From JAGXTF01 sp044224315 (GTDB lineage: Bacteria; Bacteroidota; Bacteroidia; NS11-12g; UBA955), in NCBI GenBank assembly GCA_044224315.1, contig JBGAKR010000002.1, positions 667,796-731,795 on the forward strand: a stretch of DNA of 64,000 nucleotides, read 5' to 3'. Both the position numbers and the translations under genes were made by a program. The notes beneath the pieces are model-generated. The model searched no databases and was not told the DNA's origin. It saw only the letters and a list, made by a program, of their open reading frames with translations. Shown one piece after another: positions 37,598 through 45,190 of this stretch (the first letter of the stretch is position 1; the number at the start of each line of letters is the position of its first letter).

Positions 37598-38026
37598 ATG
37601 AAAAACACAATCAAAAACACAAAAATCATACTGCTTGCCGCAGCAAGCCTGAGTCTTACTATATTTTCAGCTTGCGACAAGCACGACGATGACCACCACC
37701 ACGATGCTACAGACAAGGATGCACCCGTAATTACGCTTTCTTCACCCACCTCTATGCAAGTATTTTACAGCGGCGATACGGTGTGGATTAAAGGCTCAGT
37801 TACCGATGCCAGCCTGCACGAATTGGTAATTAATATACGCAAAGACAGCGATAGTTCAGTACTTTTTACCGCGGCACCTACTGTACATGATTTAACCAGT
37901 TACAATATCAATACATTTTGGAAAAGTGCAGTTACAGGCCATACCAATGCTACAGTTGAAGTAATTGCTGAGGATCACAGCGGCAACTCAAAAACGGTAA
38001 AAACTGCCATTCATATTATGCCATAA
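37598..38026 (+). CDS. His-rich lipoprotein, DUF4625-like
   Basis: The 142-residue protein has a signal peptide and lipobox (IFSAC, Cys26), then a His/Asp-rich linker (DKHDDDHHHDATDKD) that would bind divalent metal ions, then a beta-sandwich of about 85 residues fitting DUF4625. The mature protein would be anchored in the outer or inner membrane. Together with the two preceding Cys-rich genes it forms a three-gene plus-strand set of about 1.8 kb, ending at the hairpin at 38035-38063. A metal-chaperone role is inference from composition and context. Confidence 0.65.
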   Translation: MKNTIKNTKIILLAAASLSLTIFSACDKHDDDHHHDATDKDAPVITLSSPTSMQVFYSGDTVWIKGSVTDASLHELVINIRKDSDSSVLFTAAPTVHDLTSYNINTFWKSAVTGHTNATVEVIAEDHSGNSKTVKTAIHIMP

Positions 38027-38034
38027 TAAATTAA

Positions 38035-38063
38035 AAAGGGTTGCAGAAAATCTGCAACCCTTT
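38035..38063. terminator. Bidirectional intrinsic terminator
   Basis: AAAGGGTTGCAGA and TCTGCAACCCTTT form a perfect 13-bp stem with a 3-nt loop. It lies between convergent genes ending at 38026 and 38089. T residues follow on both strands, more on the minus. Confidence 0.9.
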
Positions 38064-38088
38064 ACAAAACCCGTAATATGAAAAAATA

Positions 38089-39579
38089 TTACTTTAATCT
38101 TTTCGCTTCGGCGTCTTCTTTTGATATAATTTGGGTATCAAAACCAATAGCCGAAACAAAACCCCCAACATAAGCTGTAGCGCTAAACAGGGTGCCGGTT
38201 TTATCTCCAACTTCACTGTCTTCGCGCATCCAAAAACCTTCGCTTTTATATAAGCCCTGCGGAGTTTTATAGATACAAATAATTTCGATTTCGCGACAAA
38301 AAACACGATCGTAGTATTTGCCACCCTCCGATACTTTTTTAGTGCGTTTTTTCCAATCGGCACCGGCTACGTAAGCTCCTACCAACTCATCCTTCCAGGC
38401 CATTTTTGCTCCATAATTTTTAACCGCTGTCCAGGCTAATTGTTTCATTGCTGCGTTTGTATTCAATTCGGCAGGGAGCTTAGCAGATTTGCCGATTGGC
38501 GGGGGTAATGTGGCTTTAAATTTTGCACAAATTTCACCCAAAACTGTTTTCATTTTTGTTTTAATTTCTCCGATTTTAGCCTTTTCATAAGCCGCTTTAT
38601 CTTTGAATAATACCAGTTGCAAAAAATTATCATACTTCTCTTGAATATCGCAGTTTGATTCAAACTTAATGTCCATTTCAGCTGCGGTTATGCAAATTAC
38701 CCCGGGTTCAATTTCTACCAAACCACCCCATAATCCCAGCTTAGTTTGTGCATCAGCATTGGCTTTTGCCATTTTGTGGCCCGATACCTGCTCCATTTTT
38801 AAATATTCAGGGGTAACGGTAAATGTACCAACCTGTTTTACCCCTAACAATTTACCGGTAATTGTTATAATTCCATTGGCTTCTTCTACAGGAATTTCCT
38901 TGCCATCTTTAAACATTACTTCACTGGTATTGTGCGATGCCGGATTGTGCAAAGCATAGTAGGTCCCTGCAATATTTTTAGAGTTGCTGGTGGCAGCCGA
39001 TTTTGCAATATTAGCCAAGCCCCGGATATCTTTGGCCGTCCATTTATCACTTTTGGCCTGTTTACAAACTTCAATCAAAATTTCATCCAATTTCGCGCGC
39101 AATACCGAGGCATCCAATGTTTCGGTAGTACCTTTATCTGCGCAAATTGCACCCCCGATATAGTCAATATCAGCGCCATTGCATTCGCCCTGATCGCCAA
39201 ATGCAAGTGTTACGTCGCACAGCACAAATATTCCTTTATCGACTTCTACAAGCTGGCGACCGAGCTGATAACTAAGCAATCCATTTGTAGCTATAAATGT
39301 ACCCAGGTTTTTTTCTGCCTCAATGCACTCGGTGGTATTATAGTACGAAAAAGAAGAATTTGCTGCGGGTGACATCTTAGATACCCCTATTTTTAAAGAT
39401 ATTTGATTATTCTCCTGACTCAATGTCACCGATTGACCAGTTTTGAAAGCCTTGTCTGTTGGGCTTCCTGTGCTACGCCAATAGTAATAATTGCCAGACA
39501 AATCACGCAATGGTTTGGTTTGTGAAAATGCAGTAAATACACTCAATGTTATTACTGCCAGGATGGATATTTTTTTCAT
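38089..39579 (-). CDS. Secreted protein of unknown family with an internal duplication
   Basis: I do not recognise the family. The 496-residue protein has a signal peptide (1-19, ending AFSQ) and no T9SS tail. Residues of about 30-150 and about 200-320 look like copies of one domain: both hold a GTF/T-x-T-x-x-x-L element and then a matching hydrophobic core (VEVDKGIFVLCDVTLAF in the first, VEIEPGVICITAAEMDI in the second). A C-terminal region (350-496) is unrelated and has a Cys pair FCREIEIIC. The gene is the last of four minus-strand genes preceded by the same promoter elements (39600-39671), so it is a likely target of the LytTR regulator. Confidence 0.75.
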   Translation of the reverse strand: MKKISILAVITLSVFTAFSQTKPLRDLSGNYYYWRSTGSPTDKAFKTGQSVTLSQENNQISLKIGVSKMSPAANSSFSYYNTTECIEAEKNLGTFIATNGLLSYQLGRQLVEVDKGIFVLCDVTLAFGDQGECNGADIDYIGGAICADKGTTETLDASVLRAKLDEILIEVCKQAKSDKWTAKDIRGLANIAKSAATSNSKNIAGTYYALHNPASHNTSEVMFKDGKEIPVEEANGIITITGKLLGVKQVGTFTVTPEYLKMEQVSGHKMAKANADAQTKLGLWGGLVEIEPGVICITAAEMDIKFESNCDIQEKYDNFLQLVLFKDKAAYEKAKIGEIKTKMKTVLGEICAKFKATLPPPIGKSAKLPAELNTNAAMKQLAWTAVKNYGAKMAWKDELVGAYVAGADWKKRTKKVSEGGKYYDRVFCREIEIICIYKTPQGLYKSEGFWMREDSEVGDKTGTLFSATAYVGGFVSAIGFDTQIISKEDAEAKRLK

Positions 39580-39599
39580 TTTTTTATTTTTTAATGATT

Positions 39600-39671
39600 C
39601 AAAATTGCGCGATTTTTATACCCAATGATTTGCCTAATTCATGAATGTATAAATTGAATTCATAAATGGCA
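39600..39671 (-). promoter_or_regulatory. Predicted LytTR-controlled promoter of the 38089-39579 gene
   Basis: On the plus strand CAAAATTG at 39600-39607 reads CAATTTTG on the minus strand (one base from TAnnTTTG). Upstream, AATTCATGAATGTAT starts at 39636 and AATTCATAAATGGCA at 39657, exactly 21 bp apart. The first repeat begins 36 bp from the -7-like box, and the box is 21 bp from the start codon. Confidence 0.65.
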
Positions 39672-39850
39672 GATTTATTTGTGAATGATGAATGAAACAG
39701 CCTCAATTGCTACTTGCCCAATATGCGCTATACCCAAATCTCAGCAATGATAAAATGATTTCACTAAAGCCCGTTTGGCGTTATTTGAGCATGCTTCGTG
39801 AACTATATATAACACTACCTAATTACACAATACCATAATTACACAAAACA

Positions 39851-39883
39851 AAAAAGCCTCTGAATTTGCATTCAAAAGCTTTT
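39851..39883 (-). terminator. Intrinsic terminator of the LamG-type gene
   Basis: AAAAGCCTCTGAAT and ATTCAAAAGCTTTT pair with two mismatches around a 4-nt loop. On the minus strand it follows the stop at 39905 by about 20 bp and ends in T residues. Confidence 0.7.
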
Positions 39884-39904
39884 CTAAAGTAATAAAAAAC
39901 CGCT

Positions 39905-41212
39905 CTAGTTTTTCACTATTTTATGGGTAGATATTCCATGGTTCGTTTGTAACTGCACCCAATAAATGCCGGCTGGCCATTGTGCCGTATTGATAATGGT
40001 TTCACTGCTACCTGAAGTTGTAAATATTTGCTGTCCGTTGCTTGCAAAAACACTGATATTCTGCAATCCAACAATGCCCATTATGTTTAGCTGATCATTT
40101 ACCGGATTGGGATAAACAATCCCTTCATTGAGTGGCGTTTTATTTATTGAATTTGTAGCCAAATCGGCTACAACAATGTCATTGGTCCAGTACCAGCAGC
40201 GGGTTGCACGGTGCACCACTTTCACTTTATAGGTAGCATTTTGGCTAATACTGATTGTTGCACCAGAGGATTTTTGGGTGGTAAATCCATAATTTCCATT
40301 TGCATACCATTCAAATTCACAATTATCGCGGTGCCAGGTTATGGTATCGGGTACAGTAAGCTGATTGCTTGTCTTGCGCAACAAATGCCCTGCCTTTGCG
40401 GATGTATTATTCTTACATTTACTGCTATTATTAAACAAAGCCCATATTTCTGCGTCACTCAAAGCGCGGTTGTACACAACTATATCATCCACATTGCCAT
40501 GAAAGCCAGTACCATTCCAGCCAGTGGAAGTATATTGTGCACCGATTGAAAAGTATTTTTTGCTGTTGCTGTAATCCCAATACTGAATGCTATCTCCCGC
40601 AAATTTTTTCTTACCTACCAATTTCCCCTGGTAATAAAACCGCATGGTATCATCACTGCTTAAAGTACCCATTACATGCCTGTAATAGTCAATTCCGTCG
40701 CTGCCTTCGCTGGATATGTTATAACCAATTAATTGATTATTGGTGGTATTAGAACTCATCATCATATACACATTTCCATTGTTAATATTTCCTTGAAAAC
40801 AATATGAACCATATTGAGGGCCCATCACTCCAAACAGCAAGGGCGACATGTTAAAATTATCATAGCCTTTCAGCATATACCAGCCTCCAAAAGTAATTTC
40901 TTTTTTAATTTTCAATTTGCTGTTTTGGGTACTGCTTACATCGGCTAATTCGTACTGGTATGAGGTAAATTTAATAAACGATGCACTGTCGGTTTGGTTA
41001 TATCGGTCAGCATCCGGCACTGGTTTTACCTGCCCACCACTGCGATTGTCTATCGTATAATTCTGGGGTGAAACCACAATGCCATTTACATTGCTGGTAT
41101 AACCGGCATTTCCATTCATATTAAAATGGGCAATTAAACCGTTTTGGGGAATCTGCGCTGCGGCCCATCCGGCAAACGCCATCAAGCCACTCAATAGTAA
41201 TTTCTTTTTCAT
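39905..41212 (-). CDS. Secreted LamG/concanavalin-like protein with T9SS sorting domain
   Basis: The 435-residue protein has a signal peptide (about residues 1-19), a LamG-like jelly-roll domain (about 25-265) with VDDIVVYNRALSDAEIWALF at its end, the usual LamG3 signature, then an Ig-like segment and a T9SS tail from EGIVYPNPVNDQLNIMG to THKIVKN. Such domains bind carbohydrate or serve adhesion. It is preceded by the same paired 21-bp repeats and -7-like box as the other genes of the LytTR set, at the same distances as in the gene downstream, so it is a probable target. Confidence 0.85.
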   Translation of the reverse strand: MKKKLLLSGLMAFAGWAAAQIPQNGLIAHFNMNGNAGYTSNVNGIVVSPQNYTIDNRSGGQVKPVPDADRYNQTDSASFIKFTSYQYELADVSSTQNSKLKIKKEITFGGWYMLKGYDNFNMSPLLFGVMGPQYGSYCFQGNINNGNVYMMMSSNTTNNQLIGYNISSEGSDGIDYYRHVMGTLSSDDTMRFYYQGKLVGKKKFAGDSIQYWDYSNSKKYFSIGAQYTSTGWNGTGFHGNVDDIVVYNRALSDAEIWALFNNSSKCKNNTSAKAGHLLRKTSNQLTVPDTITWHRDNCEFEWYANGNYGFTTQKSSGATISISQNATYKVKVVHRATRCWYWTNDIVVADLATNSINKTPLNEGIVYPNPVNDQLNIMGIVGLQNISVFASNGQQIFTTSGSSETIINTAQWPAGIYWVQLQTNHGISTHKIVKN

Positions 41213-41232
41213 TTTGTTGGATTTTTATGGTG

Positions 41233-41304
41233 CAAATTTGATTGCATTTGTGTCCAACTTTTTATATCAATTCATGAATATCACATTTCAATTCATAAAT
41301 TGCA
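41233..41304 (-). promoter_or_regulatory. Predicted LytTR-controlled promoter of the LamG-type gene
   Basis: CAAATTTG at 41233-41240 is the -7-like box (minus strand CAAATTTG). AATTCATGAATATCA starts at 41269 and AATTCATAAATTGCA at 41290, again 21 bp apart. The box-to-repeat distance is 36 bp and the box-to-start distance 21 bp, both equal to those in front of the 38089-39579 gene. Confidence 0.7.
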
Positions 41305-41310
41305 TTAAAT

Positions 41311-42057
41311 TCAGCGCATTCCTAAATAATTCAAAAACTCATCCTTAATTTCGCGCGAAATGGGTATCGAATCGCCATTATCTAAAACCACCGAACCGCC
41401 GTCAGCCTTCACATATTCGGTTATACGATCTGCATTAATTACATAGCTGCGGTGAGGACGATAAAAGCGGTTTTCATTGCTTAAAGCAGCTTCATATTCT
41501 TTAATTTTGCGGCTCACTAAAACCTGCTTTCCATTGCTCATATAAAAATTGGTATAGCTACCCTCAGCCTTTAAATACACTATATCCTCAACTTTTACAA
41601 ATAATATACCCGATGAAGTAGGCAAGGCTATTTTCCGTATTGAATTATTGGCTATATTCTCTTTTAAATTATCAAATACCTCTCGATTTTGTTCTACACT
41701 TTTGCCTTTCAATTTTTCTATTGCCAGCTCCAATTGTTCAATCTGCAGGGGTTTTAGCAAATAATCCACCGCAGAAACCTGAAAAGCCTGAATGGCATAT
41801 TCACTATATGCCGTAGTAAAAATGATATTGAAATCAATTTTATCAAAAAAATCTAATAATTGAAACCCGTTATATCCGGGCATTTCCACATCCAAAAAAA
41901 CCACATCGGGTTTATGCCGGTTTATCGAACGCACAGCTGTAGGCACATCTTCTACCTGATCCACTACCTCTACATCACTGAAATTATCAGTTAACAGCGC
42001 ATTCAGCACATTGCGTGCCTTTTGCTCATCATCTACTATCAATGCGCGTATGCTCAT
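41311..42057 (-). CDS. LytTR-family response regulator
   Basis: The 248-residue protein has a receiver domain (about 1-120) with the phospho-acceptor in VVFLDVEMPG near residue 56 and the Asp-Asp of VDDEQ at 9-10, followed by a LytTR DNA-binding domain (about 150-248) with YLKAEGSYTNFYMSNGK and the conserved RPHRSYVINADRI. LytTR proteins bind pairs of short direct repeats about 21 bp apart. The gene is 85 bp after the sensor kinase gene, its probable partner, and has its own copy of the box and one clear repeat. It should control itself and the neighbours. Confidence 0.95.
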   Translation of the reverse strand: MSIRALIVDDEQKARNVLNALLTDNFSDVEVVDQVEDVPTAVRSINRHKPDVVFLDVEMPGYNGFQLLDFFDKIDFNIIFTTAYSEYAIQAFQVSAVDYLLKPLQIEQLELAIEKLKGKSVEQNREVFDNLKENIANNSIRKIALPTSSGILFVKVEDIVYLKAEGSYTNFYMSNGKQVLVSRKIKEYEAALSNENRFYRPHRSYVINADRITEYVKADGGSVVLDNGDSIPISREIKDEFLNYLGMR

Positions 42058-42067
42058 ATTTTTACTA

Positions 42068-42117
42068 CAAAGTTGGTACTTAAACCGTAAATATGAAAGC
42101 TGAGTTCATAAACTGCA
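42068..42117 (-). promoter_or_regulatory. Predicted LytTR-controlled promoter of the response regulator gene
   Basis: CAAAGTTG at 42068-42075 reads CAACTTTG on the minus strand. AGTTCATAAACTGCA starts 35 bp further at 42103. The expected second repeat near 42124 is weak (TTCTATGAAAT, off by one base). The site therefore is poorer than the other three. Confidence 0.5.
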
Positions 42118-42142
42118 AGTTTTGTTCTATGAAATTCATTTT

Positions 42143-45100
42143 TCATACAAACGGGATTTCAATTTCCACAATGGTACCTGCGCCTTCCCCACCCGGATTG
42201 GCCAAATCAGTGTATTTTACAGATATGGCATTTTTGCGGCCCATATTCAGCAACTCAAGCCGTTTTTTGGTGGCTCCCGTTGCAAATGATTTGTGATTTT
42301 TTTGCCTGAAATTTTTTAATTCCTCGCTTTTACTGCGGCCAATTCCATTGTCTTCAATTACACATACCAGTACATTTTCACCCTGTTTTAAGTGAAAGAA
42401 AATATCCAATCTCTTCTCTCCCTTGCGGTGCAATAACCCATGTTTTAATGCATTCTCCACATAGGGCTGTATGAGCATTGCTGGTATATGTATTTCATCG
42501 GCATTAATATCATTATGGATGGTTATCAGGCGTTTAAAATCGCCCCCAAACCGCAATTCTTCCAATTCTAAATACAAATTCAACACTTTTATCTCATCAC
42601 TCAATAATACTTTTTCTTCCTGGCTCATATCCAGGGTCATGCGCATCAGATCAGAGAATTTACCCAAATACTGGTTCGCCAATCTCTTTTCGTTGGTTAA
42701 AATAAATTCCTGAATAGAATTCAAAGCATTAAACATAAAATGCGGATTCATTTGCACCTTCAGGCTGCTCAGCTGGCTATTCTGCAATTCCTTTTCAACC
42801 AATGCTTTTTCAATATGCAGGCGATTTTCGGTTTTTTGTTTGTTTAACCGGTAGCGGTATAAAGCATAAAAAAGCAGGGCCAACAGCAATAACAAACCCA
42901 AAATAAACCACCAACGCAACCATACCGGTGCCAGTATTACAAAAGCCGCAACCTGCAATTCCTTGCTCTGCACCCCATCTTCATTAAACGAACGGATCTG
43001 TAAGGCATAATTGCCCGGCGACAAAGAATTAAATCTCAGTTCATCCTGCTCTCGCACCAAGCTCTGCCATTGACCCACTCCATCCTGCAAGAGTCTGTAC
43101 TCCACACGCAACTGACCATTGGCCTTAAATGCAATGGCATCCAAAAAAAAGGATAGATTGTTTTCGTTAAATTCCAATTCTCCTTCTATTTTTTTCCACT
43201 TTTTTCCATTAATTGTAGCCATGCTCACATAAAGCCTGGGCGCTACCGGATTAAAATAATTGCGTTTTATGTTGGTTTTAAACAATCCATTTACCGTTGC
43301 CGTAAATAAATATCCGTTAAAAATACAGGCATCATAAATCTCCTTCGACAATATCCCATCACTCTGTGTAAAATGATTCATACTGCCGGTTTTGAGATTA
43401 AATACCGATACTCCGGCATTGCTAATAATCAATAATAAATCACCAAAAACCCTTACCTTTTTTACCGAATTTGAAATCAATCCGGTACGCTTATCCAGGG
43501 TTTTTATTACTTTGTGGTTTTCTATAAAAAGCACACCTCCGTAGTTGGTGGCGCATATAACCAATGCTCCATAACTGGCAAGCCATGATCCCAAAACCGG
43601 ACTTCCATTGCTATTTTTTACAACATATTTTTTGCGATTATTTACATAAACCAAATCGGAGGTTTGGCACGACCAGAGCTCATTTGTAGCCTCAACATAT
43701 TCATGCGATAAGCTTCTGGTATTGCTTATTTCCTGTATGCTTTTAAAAAACATACTGCTGGGATAATACTTTTTATCTACATCAAAAGGCAGGGATACAA
43801 CCGGACTTCCAGTATATTGTGCATGACATCCTCCGGGATCGGAAATAAAAAGCGTTTGATGGCTATAGGTTAGATCCTTAATGGAAATACCTTCCTGCTT
43901 TTCTGCCGCATTGCTTATCGGATTCCAGCGATATAACTGACCCGCACCTATATACAACCATCCATTTTCCGGATCACTTCCCATTACTGTTACCGGATCG
44001 CGATCCTTGGTATCGTATGCAGGTTTTACCGTTCCATCCTGATTGGAATATACCGAAATCCGTCCCTTGGATTGACCCAAAAACAATTGATTTTGAAACG
44101 GAAATAAACTGTAAATCTCCGGATTGGGTTCATAAGATTCAAATGCCGCTGCCTGGGTATTTATTTCCGGAACATACAGCAATCCCTTGTTCAATGTGCT
44201 TACCCACAATCCGCCCTCTTCATCAAAAACAGAATTTGAAATATTAAAATTGCGAAATATTTCTCTTCCCGGATTGTTATCCGAAAACCAATGCATCCCC
44301 TTGGAATAATTGGCATATAAAACATTATTAACCTGGGTTACAAAATTAATTCCCCCATCATTCCTATATCCGTAAATACCCTCCGAAATTTTTTCAACTG
44401 TATCCCCTTTTAGCCCATATACCGCGTTTGCAAAGCTGTTGTAAAAAAACAACTGATGATTTTTTACAAAAGGAAACATTTTTTGCATAACCAATCCGCG
44501 AGATAAAAAATCACTTTTGGGTATGCGAATTTCACTGAGTTTATCGTCCTTAATTTTATACAAATGAACCGAACTAAAAACAATCCCCTCGCCCTGATTA
44601 TTCATTGCCAGATTTACCACACTCTGTTTGTCGGGTGTGCGGATTACACTTGCTTTTCTGTGGTCGATATCATATACCAATACCCCTTCCAAGGTGTTTG
44701 CATATAATCTATTGGTAGATTTATCGATGGATATTTTAGAAATTAATCCCACCGAATTAAATCCATGAATCAGCTCTTTTAGGGAATCATGTTCAAGATA
44801 AAAAATCTGCCCGTTAAAATTTCCACACCAAATGGTGCCATTTCTATCCTGTAAAACCGGGCTAATGGCTTTGGATGAAGTAGATGGTGAAGGGTAGGTT
44901 TTAAAACTGCGTCCATTAAAACTGGCCAAACCCTGATCGGTTCCTACCCAAATGCGGCCTCCGGGTTCGTTGTGCAAATAAAAAATCTGATTGCTGGGCA
45001 GTCCCTGATCCACTGTAAACGAATGGTACGCCGGGTCCTGGGCCTGCAGCAAACCTGCAATTCCCAACCATAACAGCAATAAACATTTACCCGGATTCAA

Positions 45101-45148
45101 GACCCGCAAATATGCATCACATTGCTTAAAATCGCAGTTAAACTTCAT
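42143..45148 (-). CDS. Two-component regulator propeller sensor kinase (LytS-like)
   Basis: The 1001-residue kinase has a signal peptide (to about residue 37, GLLQAQ), a periplasmic part of two seven-bladed propellers (about 40-650) typical of Bacteroidota hybrid sensors, a Y_Y_Y-type domain (about 655-740), one membrane helix (WWFILGLLLLLALLFYALYRY) and a cytoplasmic LytS-type histidine kinase domain with QMNPHFMFNALNSIQEFI carrying the phospho-His and IPAMLIQPYVENALKHG in the ATP-binding part. The ATG at 45148 is the only ordinary start, but it lies inside the predicted regulatory repeat. A TTG at 45100 gives a clean signal peptide and fits the promoter better. Confidence 0.93.
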   Translation of the reverse strand: MKFNCDFKQCDAYLRVLNPGKCLLLLWLGIAGLLQAQDPAYHSFTVDQGLPSNQIFYLHNEPGGRIWVGTDQGLASFNGRSFKTYPSPSTSSKAISPVLQDRNGTIWCGNFNGQIFYLEHDSLKELIHGFNSVGLISKISIDKSTNRLYANTLEGVLVYDIDHRKASVIRTPDKQSVVNLAMNNQGEGIVFSSVHLYKIKDDKLSEIRIPKSDFLSRGLVMQKMFPFVKNHQLFFYNSFANAVYGLKGDTVEKISEGIYGYRNDGGINFVTQVNNVLYANYSKGMHWFSDNNPGREIFRNFNISNSVFDEEGGLWVSTLNKGLLYVPEINTQAAAFESYEPNPEIYSLFPFQNQLFLGQSKGRISVYSNQDGTVKPAYDTKDRDPVTVMGSDPENGWLYIGAGQLYRWNPISNAAEKQEGISIKDLTYSHQTLFISDPGGCHAQYTGSPVVSLPFDVDKKYYPSSMFFKSIQEISNTRSLSHEYVEATNELWSCQTSDLVYVNNRKKYVVKNSNGSPVLGSWLASYGALVICATNYGGVLFIENHKVIKTLDKRTGLISNSVKKVRVFGDLLLIISNAGVSVFNLKTGSMNHFTQSDGILSKEIYDACIFNGYLFTATVNGLFKTNIKRNYFNPVAPRLYVSMATINGKKWKKIEGELEFNENNLSFFLDAIAFKANGQLRVEYRLLQDGVGQWQSLVREQDELRFNSLSPGNYALQIRSFNEDGVQSKELQVAAFVILAPVWLRWWFILGLLLLLALLFYALYRYRLNKQKTENRLHIEKALVEKELQNSQLSSLKVQMNPHFMFNALNSIQEFILTNEKRLANQYLGKFSDLMRMTLDMSQEEKVLLSDEIKVLNLYLELEELRFGGDFKRLITIHNDINADEIHIPAMLIQPYVENALKHGLLHRKGEKRLDIFFHLKQGENVLVCVIEDNGIGRSKSEELKNFRQKNHKSFATGATKKRLELLNMGRKNAISVKYTDLANPGGEGAGTIVEIEIPFV

Positions 45149-45177
45149 AAACTGTACACTTCAATTCACCAACTGCA
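45107..45177 (-). promoter_or_regulatory. Predicted LytTR-controlled promoter of the sensor kinase gene
   Basis: CAAATATG at 45107-45114 reads CATATTTG on the minus strand. ACTTCATAAACTGTA starts at 45142 and AATTCACCAACTGCA at 45163, 21 bp apart. The first repeat begins 35 bp from the box. This places transcription start near 45100, downstream of the ATG at 45148. Confidence 0.65.
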
Positions 45178-45190
45178 ATTTTACCTAAAC

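Larger units (their letters stand above)
39580..39904. other. 325-bp intergenic stretch
   Basis: It holds the predicted LytTR promoter (39600-39671), an AT-rich stretch without a credible gene, a short run of TACACAA-type repeats near 39823-39850 and the terminator of the next gene at 39851-39883. Confidence 0.6.
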
